A stretch of 7,108 bases of DNA from Chloroflexota bacterium (GTDB lineage: Bacteria > Chloroflexota > Anaerolineae > Anaerolineales > Anaerolineaceae): the NCBI GenBank assembly GCA_023434145.1, contig JAEYTI010000368.1, forward strand, positions 1 through 7,108, written 5' to 3'. Under the pieces are notes generated by a model that ran no database searches, was not told the DNA's origin, and was given only the letters and a program-made list of their open reading frames with translations. The position numbers and the translations under genes are program-made. Positions 1-6,957 of this stretch are shown here, in pieces. Within the stretch, counting starts at the first letter, position 1, and each line of letters opens with the position of its first letter.

Positions 1-99
1 TTTGGGGTCGGGTGGCCCCCCCCACCGCTGTGGCCCCCGCAAACGATCCAACAAAGCTCGAACTGCTATCGTGAAGGATGTGAAACAGTAGGAGTTTTG
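1..99 (+). other. 5' leader region of the DEAD-box helicase gene
   Basis: Non-coding lead-in to the helicase. Its first 40 bases are very GC-rich, with an eight-C run at 16-23 and a possible short stem, GGTGG (11-15) with CCACC (22-26), around a C6 loop. A weak extended -10-like element (TG at 64-65, TATCGT at 67-72) has no convincing -35 partner, so I do not call a promoter. AGGAG at 90-94 is a good Shine-Dalgarno site 5 nt before the ATG at 100. The real promoter may lie upstream of the window; genes of this family often have long, cold-responsive leaders, but nothing here proves that. Confidence 0.5.
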
Positions 100-1752
100 A
101 TGACAACCGAATTTACTCAGTTAAACCTGCGCCCAGAGCTGGTGCAGGCTGTCGCCGAGCGTGGCTACACAATCCCCACGCCTATTCAAATTGAAATGAT
201 TCCCGTCATGCTGACCGGGCGCGATGTGATCGGCCAGGCGCAGACCGGCACCGGCAAAACCGCAGCCTTCTCGCTGCCAATCCTCAACAACCTGGAAGCG
301 GGCAGCAAGAACGTGCAGGCGCTCATTGTGACGCCGACGCGCGAGCTTGCCCTGCAGGTGACGGATTTTGTAACCGAATACGGTCGCTTCAGCGGCGTGC
401 GTGTTCTGGCTGTTTATGGCGGCCAGCCGTACGGTCCGCAGATCCAAAAGCTGCGCCGTGGTGTTGACATCGTGGTCGGCACGCCGGGCCGTTTGATCGA
501 TCTGATGGAAAAGCGCGTGCTGGATATCCAGCATGTTCGCACCGTTGTGCTCGATGAAGCGGATGAAATGCTCAGCATGGGCTTTGCGGAAGACATGGAG
601 AAAATCCTGGCCCAGACCCCTGCCGAGCGGCAGACCGCGCTGTTCTCTGCCACCATGCCGCCAGAAATCCGGCGCCTGGCCGACAAGTACATGCGCGAAC
701 CCGAATCGATCAACATCAAGCGCGAGCAGGTGACGGTCGAAACGATTGAACAGCGCTACTACCTGGTGAACAACGCCGACAAAATGGCCGCGCTCACCCG
801 CCTCTTTGAGGTGGAAGAGATCACCAGCGCGCTGGTCTTCACCCGCACTCGTGCGGGCTGCGGCGAGCTGGCCAACGAGCTTTCGGCGCGCGGCTTCCCT
901 GCTGAGGCGCTGAATGGCGACCTGAGCCAGGAAGCACGCGAGCACACGCTCAACCGCTTCCGCCAAAACAAAATTACTGTGCTGGTTGCTACCGATGTAG
1001 CGGCCCGCGGACTGGACATCGACGATATCTCGCACGTCTTCAACTATGACCTGCCCAACGACCCAGAACTCTACGTACACCGCATTGGCCGCACCGGGCG
1101 GGCTGGCAAGAAAGGCGTCGCGATCACCCTGATCACTCCCTACGAACAGCGCGACCTGCGCCAGATTGAGGCATTTACTCGCCACAAGATGGTCAAAGCG
1201 CAAATTCCGACCGAAGAGGCCATCCGTGCCCATCGCGAGGAACAACTGGTCGAACAGGTTCTCACCTGGCTGCGCCGCGGGCGCTGCCTGAACGAGCGTG
1301 CCATTGTCGACCGGCTGGTAGAAGAAGGTCAGGATCCGGCTGCTGTTGCTGCCGCGGCGCTCAAAATGGCCCGCTCTATCGAAAAGCAGCGCCCGATCTA
1401 CGCCGTCAGTGAAGTGGCGGAACCCCAGCCTCGGCCGCAGCGCAATCAACCACGCGGTCAGTATGGGCGCGGCGAAATGAACCGCCGTCCTCGCAGCTTC
1501 CAGCAGGCCTCGCATGAGGCCGGGATGGTACGCCTGAGCCTGGACAAAGGCAAACAGCACGGCCTTCGCCCCAACGACATCGTTGGCGCGATTGCCGCTC
1601 ACGCCAAAATTCCTGGGAGCGTGCTTGGCAAGATCCACATTCAAGAGAAACAGTCATTTGTCGACGTGCCCGAAGGGCTGGTCGGACAGGTGCTCTCGAA
1701 AAATGGCGAGGTCTACATCCGCAAGCTGCCAGTGGCGCTGGCAAAAGCATAA
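100..1752 (+). CDS. deaD: DEAD-box ATP-dependent RNA helicase with C-terminal DbpA RNA-binding domain (DeaD/CsdA-like)
   Basis: 550-residue cytoplasmic RNA helicase that uses ATP to unwind short RNA duplexes. Family members act in ribosome assembly, mRNA turnover and cold adaptation. All core motifs are visible: F5 with Q motif GYTIPTPIQ (22-30), motif I AQTGTGKT (47-54), Ia PTREL (79-83), Ib TPGR (128-131), II DEAD (152-155), III SAT (183-185), IV around LVFTRTR (245-251), V ATDVAARGLD (297-306) and VI HRIGRTGR (327-334). An Arg/Gln-rich linker (about 425-472) leads to a DbpA-type RRM-like domain (about 476-546), which in relatives directs binding to structured RNA. It is shorter than E. coli DeaD (629 residues) but complete. 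ATG 100 is preferred over TTG 97 because AGGAG (90-94) is correctly spaced. Tandem in-frame TAA codons end it at 1750-1755, and a strong terminator follows, so it is probably monocistronic at its 3' end. The exact paralogue name (deaD, csdA or rhlE-like) is family-level. Confidence 0.96.
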   Translation: MTTEFTQLNLRPELVQAVAERGYTIPTPIQIEMIPVMLTGRDVIGQAQTGTGKTAAFSLPILNNLEAGSKNVQALIVTPTRELALQVTDFVTEYGRFSGVRVLAVYGGQPYGPQIQKLRRGVDIVVGTPGRLIDLMEKRVLDIQHVRTVVLDEADEMLSMGFAEDMEKILAQTPAERQTALFSATMPPEIRRLADKYMREPESINIKREQVTVETIEQRYYLVNNADKMAALTRLFEVEEITSALVFTRTRAGCGELANELSARGFPAEALNGDLSQEAREHTLNRFRQNKITVLVATDVAARGLDIDDISHVFNYDLPNDPELYVHRIGRTGRAGKKGVAITLITPYEQRDLRQIEAFTRHKMVKAQIPTEEAIRAHREEQLVEQVLTWLRRGRCLNERAIVDRLVEEGQDPAAVAAAALKMARSIEKQRPIYAVSEVAEPQPRPQRNQPRGQYGRGEMNRRPRSFQQASHEAGMVRLSLDKGKQHGLRPNDIVGAIAAHAKIPGSVLGKIHIQEKQSFVDVPEGLVGQVLSKNGEVYIRKLPVALAKA

Positions 1753-1754
1753 TA

Positions 1755-1802
1755 AACAACAAAAAAGAGCCGTCCGATATCGGGCGGCTCTTTTTTGTTG
1801 TT
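1755..1802 (+). terminator. Strong intrinsic terminator, possibly bidirectional
   Basis: A 22-bp stem pairs 1755-1776 with 1781-1802 around a 4-nt ATAT loop. All pairs are Watson-Crick except one T1773-G1784 wobble. The GC-rich core (GAGCCG with CGGCTC) is flanked by A6 on the left and T6 on the right, so a U tract is transcribed in either direction. It begins 2 nt after the helicase stop codon and isolates that gene from the STAND-type gene downstream. The symmetrical A/T flanks would also stop any leftward transcript starting in the 1819-1843 region. Confidence 0.95.
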
Positions 1803-1818
1803 GAAACGCTCCAGAAGC

Positions 1819-1843
1819 CCGGTATCATTTATAATGATACCGG
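1819..1843. promoter_or_regulatory. 25-bp perfect-arm palindrome enclosing a TATAAT box: candidate operator/promoter of the STAND gene
   Basis: The arms CCGGTATCATT (1819-1829) and AATGATACCGG (1833-1843) are exact reverse complements separated by TAT. A consensus -10 hexamer, TATAAT, occupies 1830-1835 and reads toward the STAND gene; the opposite strand carries TATAAA at the same place. No good -35 lies 16-18 bp upstream (that stretch reads about CGCTCC). TTGAAA at 1801-1806 is 23 bp from the -10, too far for a standard promoter. The geometry suits a dimeric regulator occluding the -10, or an activator-dependent start. Transcription from this box would begin near 1842, giving a leader of about 38 nt. 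It could instead act as an RNA hairpin, but no U tract follows. No regulator gene is visible in the window. Confidence 0.6.
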
Positions 1844-1879
1844 TAAAACGTTACCTCCCCTTCTGAATTGAGGTCGGTG

Positions 1880-4579
1880 ATGGGAATCGAAGAGACTGTA
1901 TCCAAACGGATCCAATCCCTGCTGATTGATGCAGACCGCCGTGAAGCACCTGCGCTTCCACGAGGTTCCTGGATGCCCATCCCGCGCCATCCCGCAGCGG
2001 TTCTGCGCAAAGAGGCCCTGCTTGAGTTGGCTGGTCTTATTTTCCCTGACTCTGGGGGAACGCAGTTATTCCAACGCACTCCCGTGGCGGTTGTTGGCCC
2101 GGCAGGGATGGGCAAGACTCAGCTTGTGGTAGCGTTCTGCCAGCATTACGCCCAATGTTTCGCGGGAGTGCATTGGCTGGATGCTCGCCCCAGAAGCGAT
2201 ATTGCCGCTGAAGTTGCCGTGAATGGGCAAGAAATGAATCTACCCGATTTGCAAGGGCCAGTTGTGCTCCAGACAGAAGCGACGCTGGAGGCCTGGACGG
2301 ATGCACGCAGGCTGGTGATCTTTGAAGACCTGGATGACCCCAGCGTATTGAGCGAATGGCTGCCGCGGCTGGCCGGCGTGCAGGTGCTTATCACCACTTC
2401 GGTTGAGGATGGTCTGAAAGAACACGGAACACAGGTGTTTGGCCTGGGCGTGTTCCAGCGATCGGAAAGCCTGGCTGTACTGCGCCGGATCGCAAACCGC
2501 CTGCGCCGTGAGAAAGACGCGGAACTGGAATCGCTCGCAGCCTGGCTCGGTGATTCACCGGCGGCAATGACCCTGGCGGGGCGTTTTCTACGTGAAGATT
2601 CCAAGATTAGCCCGCGCGGGTACCTCGACCTTCTGCAAAGCGCGCAGGCAACCCTGCCATCAAAGCTATTGGTGGATCGCTCCGGAAGCTTGATCACCAG
2701 TCCCGCACTGGCGGCAGCATTCCTGCATACTTTCCATCACATAACCGAAGGGCAAGAAGACCTGGGGCGGCTCATCTGGTTCATCTGTTGTACCGCCGCC
2801 TATTTGGCTCCAGATCTGCCAATACCGGCCGATTTGCTGATGCGGGTAGCGCGAGGCAGCGCCGACAACTACGACCAGTTCGAAAAGGCGCTGGCCCTGC
2901 TGACTCAGTTCGGCTTGTTCAACGAATCTGACGAAGGTCCGGTGATCCACCCGCTGATTGCGAACCTCGTGCGCTTGACGATGGGAGAGAACACCAACTG
3001 CATCGAGAACGTGGCGGAGACGATTGGCCCCTTCTCGCAGGCAGTTTTTGCGCAAAGAGACCTGCGCGAATCGTTGATCATGCAGGCGCATCTGGAAGCG
3101 TTTGTGCCGTGGGTAGAGAACGCCCGCTTGCCCCAGGCCAGCGGGCTGTGGAACAGCCTGGGGTACCAGCGCTCGCTCCTGTCGGATTTGCAGCAGGCAA
3201 TTCGCTGCCTGGAACGCGCTCTCGATTTGAACGAAAAGGAATTTGGCCCGAACGATTACCGCTTGAGCGCGACTCTGGTGAACCTGGGCAACGTGCGCAG
3301 CCAAACGGGCGATTACCAGGATGCGAAGAACTGTTTTGTCCGCGCCGCGCAAATTTCGGAAGATTATAAAATTGCCAACGAGCTCTTCAATCTCGCGGGC
3401 ACATTTGTTGACCACCATGACCTGGAAAGCGCCGTCACCTGCCTGGAGCACGCCATCCCGATTATCGAGAAAGCCTTTGGCTCAGAATACCCGCTCTTTG
3501 CCACGTACATAAGCAAATACGGCCAGGTGCTGATGGATCTGGGAAGGTTGGAAGAAGCAAAGCAATGTTTTGAGCGCGTTCTTACTGTTCAGGAAAAAAT
3601 CTACGCCAGCCGGCCGAACCAGGCCCAGCTCGCGGTTGCCTTTAGCAGCATGGGGCACGTGCTCAAGCGGTTGGGCGATCTCCCTGCGTCGAAGCAGTTC
3701 TTCGAGCGCGCACTGGAGATCAATGAAAACTCGCTGAACTTTGCCCGCGATGAGCTGCAGGTGGCCCGAGACTCGAATAATCTTGGGCGCGTGCTGCGAG
3801 CGATGGGCGACCTGGATGGGGCCAGAATTTGTTTCTCCCGCGTGCTCTCCATCAACGAACGGGTGCGCGGATTAGAACTGTCCGAAGTTGTTAAGGCGCT
3901 GATCAATATGGGACTGGTGCTGCGCGACCTGGGCAAACACCAGGAGGCGAAGCCATACTTCGAGCAGGCGCTGGTGGTTGATGAAGTCGTTTACCATACC
4001 AAAGATCCGGGCGTGGCCACCGATCTCCATCGTATGGGCATCGCGATGCGTGCATCAGGGGATCTGGCAAAGGCCAGGGCGTGTTTCCGTCATGCAGCCG
4101 AGTTAGAAGAACAGGTGCATGGGCCGAATCATCCCAACATTGCGACCAATATGCACCATCTCGGGCGCGTGCTGCAAGAAATGGGCGATTTGCCCGGAGC
4201 TAAAGAGGCCCTGGAGCGCTCGCTGGCCATTGATCGTATGAAATACGGTCCTAACCATTCATACGTGGCGACCGACATCAATGATTTGGGCAGTCTGCTG
4301 CAAGATATGAAAGATCTGGTTGGAGCTAGAGCGTGCTTCGAGCAGGCGTTGGCGATTGACGAGCAGGCGCTTGGGCCAGATCACCTGAACGTGGCACGGG
4401 ATTTGAATAACCTGGGCAGTGTATTAAAGGCCCAGGGGAGCTTGCTGGAAGCGCAGGCAAATTTTGAGCGCGCAGCGGAGATATTCGCGGCCTTTCACGG
4501 TCCCGATCACCCCAAGACGAAGATCGTGCACCAGAACCTGCAAAGCGTAACGCGCAAGCTTCGTGACCGCAAACCTTAA
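1880..4579 (+). CDS. STAND-class NB-ARC-like ATPase with C-terminal TPR array
   Basis: 899-residue predicted cytoplasmic signal-transduction ATPase. Relatives (NB-ARC/AP-ATPase proteins with helical repeats) sense a ligand through the repeats and oligomerise on nucleotide exchange. Visible elements: Walker A GPAGMGKT (73-80); Walker B LVIFEDLDD (145-153); sensor-1-like strand VLITTS (169-174), where many NB-ARC proteins have Arg at the end but this one has Ser; a GLPLA-like GDSPAA (224-229); a winged-helix-like region (about 295-370) with an MHD-like IHPLI (356-360); then eleven TPR units (421-880) and a capping helix (881-899). The first 70 residues look like the usual linker before the NTPase and contain no known effector domain. 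No signal peptide or membrane segment is seen. ATG 1880 is chosen over TTG 1868 and GTG 1877 because GAGGT (1870-1874) lies 5 nt upstream. Possible roles are regulation, scaffolding or phage defence; the actual one is unknown. No terminator follows, so readthrough into purA is possible. Confidence 0.93.
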   Translation: MGIEETVSKRIQSLLIDADRREAPALPRGSWMPIPRHPAAVLRKEALLELAGLIFPDSGGTQLFQRTPVAVVGPAGMGKTQLVVAFCQHYAQCFAGVHWLDARPRSDIAAEVAVNGQEMNLPDLQGPVVLQTEATLEAWTDARRLVIFEDLDDPSVLSEWLPRLAGVQVLITTSVEDGLKEHGTQVFGLGVFQRSESLAVLRRIANRLRREKDAELESLAAWLGDSPAAMTLAGRFLREDSKISPRGYLDLLQSAQATLPSKLLVDRSGSLITSPALAAAFLHTFHHITEGQEDLGRLIWFICCTAAYLAPDLPIPADLLMRVARGSADNYDQFEKALALLTQFGLFNESDEGPVIHPLIANLVRLTMGENTNCIENVAETIGPFSQAVFAQRDLRESLIMQAHLEAFVPWVENARLPQASGLWNSLGYQRSLLSDLQQAIRCLERALDLNEKEFGPNDYRLSATLVNLGNVRSQTGDYQDAKNCFVRAAQISEDYKIANELFNLAGTFVDHHDLESAVTCLEHAIPIIEKAFGSEYPLFATYISKYGQVLMDLGRLEEAKQCFERVLTVQEKIYASRPNQAQLAVAFSSMGHVLKRLGDLPASKQFFERALEINENSLNFARDELQVARDSNNLGRVLRAMGDLDGARICFSRVLSINERVRGLELSEVVKALINMGLVLRDLGKHQEAKPYFEQALVVDEVVYHTKDPGVATDLHRMGIAMRASGDLAKARACFRHAAELEEQVHGPNHPNIATNMHHLGRVLQEMGDLPGAKEALERSLAIDRMKYGPNHSYVATDINDLGSLLQDMKDLVGARACFEQALAIDEQALGPDHLNVARDLNNLGSVLKAQGSLLEAQANFERAAEIFAAFHGPDHPKTKIVHQNLQSVTRKLRDRKP
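3140..4519 (+). repeat. Eleven tandem kinesin-light-chain-type TPR units within the STAND protein
   Basis: Protein-level tandem repeat, residues 421-880 of the STAND protein. Unit lengths by eye are 42, 36, 42, 44, 42, 44 and then five of exactly 42 residues (126 bp). The later units share the pattern LGxVLxxxGDLxxAxxxFExAL-ID-GPxHPxVA, typical of TPR_10/TPR_12 (kinesin-light-chain-like) repeats. Unit 2 lacks the G-P-x-H-P turn and is six residues short. The last units are alike in protein but differ at many synonymous positions, so this is not a fresh DNA duplication. Such arrays form a superhelical peptide-binding groove, here the probable sensor or partner surface. Confidence 0.92.
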
Positions 4580-4603
4580 AGGCTTTCAGCCGGTCATTCA
4601 CGG

Positions 4604-4609
4604 TATAAT
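4604..4609 (+). promoter_or_regulatory. Candidate -10 box of the purA promoter
   Basis: A consensus TATAAT lies 24 nt after the STAND stop codon and 89 nt before the purA start. The -35 is poor: GGCTTT at the 17-bp position or CTTTCA (4583-4588) at 15 bp. The box sits in a short imperfect dyad, CGGTA (4601-4605) with TGCCG (4610-4614). Transcription would start near 4616, giving a leader of about 83 nt. The perfect hexamer in a short intergenic gap makes a promoter likely, but the weak -35 leaves doubt. Confidence 0.55.
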
Positions 4610-4634
4610 TGCCGCCGTAAAAGCCGTTTGAGCG

Positions 4635-4650
4635 TTCGCCATTGGGCGAA
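4635..4650 (+). other. Small hairpin in the purA leader
   Basis: TTCGCC (4635-4640) pairs with GGCGAA (4645-4650) around an ATTG loop. With an internal bulge the stem can extend through GAGC (4630-4633) with GCTC (4655-4658). It lies downstream of the predicted -10 and so inside the predicted 5' UTR, about 27 nt before the Shine-Dalgarno site. No U tract follows, so it is not a terminator. It could affect mRNA stability or be a protein site; the function is unknown. Confidence 0.4.
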
Positions 4651-4698
4651 TCGAGCTCGCTTGTTCCGTGATAGCAAACGCAGTAAAGGAGAACCGGT

Positions 4699-5988
4699 AT
4701 GCCGCTGGATATTATTGTTGGCGCGCAGTGGGGTGATGAAGGCAAAGGCCGCATCGTTGATCTGCTTTCCTCTCAGGCGGACGTGGTTGCCCGCTACAAC
4801 GGCGGTGATAACGCCGGACACACCGTCACCGTCGGGACGCAGACGTTCAAGCTGCATCTGATTCCCTCTGGCATCATCCACCCCCATACCGTTGGCGTCA
4901 TTGGCAGCGGCGTGGTGCTCAACCCCGAAACGCTGCTCGCGGAGATCGAGATGCTGCGCGGGCAGGGCATCCGGCTGGATGAAACTCGCCTGAAACTGTC
5001 GCACGCGGCCCACCTGATCACCCCGGCGCACCGGGCGCTTGACCAGGCGATGGAAAAGGCGCGCGGTAAAGGCTCCATTGGGACTACCGGGCGCGGAATT
5101 GGCCCCGCATATACCGATAAAGCTGCGCGAACTGGCTTGCGCCTGGAAAGCATGCTAAATCTCGACTCTTTTCGCTCCAAGATGGTCCAGCACATCGAGT
5201 CCGTCAACTGGATGCTGACTCAGCTCTACCAGGCTGCCCCACTCGACTCTGGCGCGGTCGTCGAAAAGTACGTGGACTACGCGCGCGTGCTCGCACCATA
5301 TATCATGGATATCTCCCTACTCGTGTCCGATTCGCTGCGGGAGGGCAAGCGCGTACTGGGCGAAGGCGCCCAGGGTACCCTGCTCGATCTGGATTATGGC
5401 ACCTATCCCTTTGTCACCAGCTCGCCGACCATTGCCTCTGGCGCGCTGACCGGATTGGGCATTGGCCCTGGGCACGTTGACCGGGTGATCGGCGTGGTAA
5501 AGGCCTTCCAGACGCGCGTCGGCAGCGGGCCGATGCCTACAGAACTGACTGATGAGACCGCCCTGCACCTGCGTGGAACGGGCGCGCAGCCGTGGGACGA
5601 GTATGGCACAACCACAGGCCGCCCTCGCCGGGTCGGCTGGCTGGATCTGGTACTGCTGCGCTATGCGGCACGGGTTAACGGCCTGACGGAATTGGTGGTG
5701 ACCAAGCTAGACGTGCTCAGCGGCCTGCCGGTAGTCAAGATTTGCACGGCGTACCGGGCGAACGGACAAACCTACACTGATCTGCCTCTGGGTGTGGGTG
5801 AGCTTTCCAGTTACGAGCCAGTCTACGAAGAACTGCCCGGCTGGGAAGATGCCGTCACCGCCACCCGCACGTGGGCCGCACTCCCCGGCGCGGCGCAGAA
5901 CTTTATCCGCCGCCTTTCCGAGGTGAGCGGCGTGCCCGTCAGCCAGGTTTCGGTCGGCCCTGAGCGCGATCAGGTGGTGGAGGTCTAA
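4699..5988 (+). CDS. purA: Adenylosuccinate synthetase
   Basis: 429-residue cytoplasmic enzyme, normally a dimer, that joins IMP and L-aspartate using GTP to give adenylosuccinate, GDP and phosphate, the first committed step from IMP to AMP. The P-loop signature QWGDEGKG spans 10-17 with catalytic D13; GGDNAGHT (35-42) supplies catalytic H41. The second family signature appears as GIGPAYTDKAARTG. Other conserved blocks are EGAQGTLLDLDYGTYP, TTGRPRRVGW, TKLDVLSG (guanine recognition) and a C-terminal SVGPERDQ. Length matches the family and nothing is missing. Start ATG 4699 has an excellent AAAGGAG (4685-4691) 7 nt upstream. It lies 119 nt after the STAND gene and 94 nt before the lipoprotein gene, with no clear terminator on either side. 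It is not next to other purine genes here. Confidence 0.98.
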   Translation: MPLDIIVGAQWGDEGKGRIVDLLSSQADVVARYNGGDNAGHTVTVGTQTFKLHLIPSGIIHPHTVGVIGSGVVLNPETLLAEIEMLRGQGIRLDETRLKLSHAAHLITPAHRALDQAMEKARGKGSIGTTGRGIGPAYTDKAARTGLRLESMLNLDSFRSKMVQHIESVNWMLTQLYQAAPLDSGAVVEKYVDYARVLAPYIMDISLLVSDSLREGKRVLGEGAQGTLLDLDYGTYPFVTSSPTIASGALTGLGIGPGHVDRVIGVVKAFQTRVGSGPMPTELTDETALHLRGTGAQPWDEYGTTTGRPRRVGWLDLVLLRYAARVNGLTELVVTKLDVLSGLPVVKICTAYRANGQTYTDLPLGVGELSSYEPVYEELPGWEDAVTATRTWAALPGAAQNFIRRLSEVSGVPVSQVSVGPERDQVVEV

Positions 5989-6008
5989 GTTGCCGTTCGC
6001 GGTACCGG

Positions 6009-6034
6009 AGCCGCCAGCCCCATCAGAAGCGGCT
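6009..6034 (+). other. Loose stem-loop in the purA-lipoprotein gap
   Basis: AGCCGC (6009-6014) is the exact complement of GCGGCT (6029-6034) across a 14-nt loop. No U tract follows, so it is unlikely to terminate transcription, and no promoter with paired -35 and -10 is seen between 5989 and 6082. The simplest reading is that the lipoprotein gene is co-transcribed with purA, with this stem as a minor intercistronic structure or chance pairing. Confidence 0.25.
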
Positions 6035-6082
6035 ATATCCCCGCGCAGCCACTTTTCAACGAAAAGGAGCGGAGGGTTCTGC

Positions 6083-6889
6083 TTGCGCAGGGGGCTGCAG
6101 TGGCTGTGCCTGCTGGCGTTCCTGGTCGCTGGTTGCCTGCCGCCGCCCCCGACTCCGCTGCCTCCCCCGCCCACCGAAACACCTACCGTGACTCCACCGC
6201 CCACGGCCACCATTGACTGGTTCCCTATGACGGCTACCCCAACGCCGCCGCCGACCCGTGAAATTGAGCCGACCGTGGATCAGCGCCCAGCCTTCGGAGA
6301 TGTGCTGCTGCGCGATCCGTTTACCGACCGCGAACAGTGGCAGACCTTCCGCACCGCAGCGGGGAGCGCGGCCTATGGGCGCGATGAATTGAGCCTGGTA
6401 ACGGCCTCTGAGAAAGCGCTGCTGATCAGCCTCCGCGCCTCACCGCAGCTTTCCAACTTTTATTTGGAGATCGATGCGCTGCCCAGCCTTTGTCGTGAAG
6501 GCGATGCCTTTGGCTTGCTGCTGCGCGCCGATACAGAGGGCAACTACTACCGCCTGCTGGCCGACTGCGCCGGCCGCGTGCGGATGGAGCGCCTGCGCAG
6601 CAGCCGGTCGGAGATGCTTCAGGATTGGATTCCGACCGGCCAGGTTCCCCCAGGCGGGATGATCCCGATGCGGTTAGGCGTGCTGGCGCAGCGCGATCAT
6701 CTCACCGTATTTGTCAACGGCGTGCAGCAGTTCACGGTTCGCGACCCGGTTTTTACCAGTGGAATGCTGGGCGTCTTTGCCCGTTCGGGCGGAAAGACCC
6801 CGCTCACTGTCAGCTTTTCGGACCTGATGGTGTACGAAGTCGATCCATCAGCGCCGCAGCCTACGGAAGCAAGTACACCGCAACCATAG
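6083..6889 (+). CDS. Secreted lipoprotein with Pro/Thr-rich tether and a LamG/DUF1080-like jelly-roll domain
   Basis: 268-residue predicted lipoprotein. An Arg-Arg n-region and hydrophobic core (residues 2-14) end in lipobox LVAGC with lipidation Cys18. A Pro/Thr-rich tether (19-64), with repeats such as PPPPT and TPTPPPT, would hold the domain away from the membrane. Residues about 73-260 resemble the concanavalin-like (LamG/3-keto-disaccharide-hydrolase-like) sandwich domain: DPFTD near the start, FYLEIDA, FGLLLRAD, NYYRLLADC, LTVFVNGVQ, GMLGVFAR and a final strand. C137 and C162 could form a disulfide. No catalytic residues can be assigned, so glycan or polymer binding is only a guess. TTG 6083 is chosen because GGAGG (6071-6075) is 7 nt upstream and it gives a textbook signal peptide. 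The frame is open back to TTG 5990, which has GGAGGT 5 nt upstream, but that start would add 31 polar residues before the signal. A short Pro/Thr-rich tail ends the protein. Confidence 0.85.
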   Translation: MRRGLQWLCLLAFLVAGCLPPPPTPLPPPPTETPTVTPPPTATIDWFPMTATPTPPPTREIEPTVDQRPAFGDVLLRDPFTDREQWQTFRTAAGSAAYGRDELSLVTASEKALLISLRASPQLSNFYLEIDALPSLCREGDAFGLLLRADTEGNYYRLLADCAGRVRMERLRSSRSEMLQDWIPTGQVPPGGMIPMRLGVLAQRDHLTVFVNGVQQFTVRDPVFTSGMLGVFARSGGKTPLTVSFSDLMVYEVDPSAPQPTEASTPQP

Positions 6890-6912
6890 CCGAATCGGAT
6901 TTGCTTTATGGT

Positions 6913-6957
6913 AGAAGCGAATGTTTCTAACAATAACCCTTGATTATTCGAACTTCT
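6913..6957. repeat. Inverted repeat downstream of the lipoprotein gene
   Basis: AGAAGCGAAT (6913-6922) pairs with ATTCG (6946-6950) and CTTCT (6953-6957), with an AA bulge at 6951-6952 and a 23-nt loop. As RNA it could form the 3' end structure of the lipoprotein mRNA, but no U tract follows. Its right arm lies between the -35 and -10 of the 6940-6967 promoter, so it could instead be a protein-binding dyad. Confidence 0.4.

Noticed and set aside
121..1644. Long 507-residue open frame on the minus strand
   Set aside because: It lies entirely opposite the DEAD-box helicase, whose motifs are unmistakable. GC-rich codon bias readily opens the antisense frame, and the translation shows no recognisable domain.
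2666..3451. 261-residue minus-strand open frame
   Set aside because: It is antisense to the winged-helix and early TPR part of the STAND gene, has no recognisable motif, and is explained as a shadow of the coding strand.
5707..6213. 168-residue minus-strand open frame with a Gly/Val-rich start
   Set aside because: The Gly/Val-rich stretch is the complement of the Pro/Thr-rich tether of the lipoprotein. It straddles purA and the lipoprotein and has no family resemblance.
6890..6898. CCGAATCGG mini-palindrome just after the lipoprotein stop
   Set aside because: The arms are only 4 bp around one base, which is too short for a hairpin and expected by chance.
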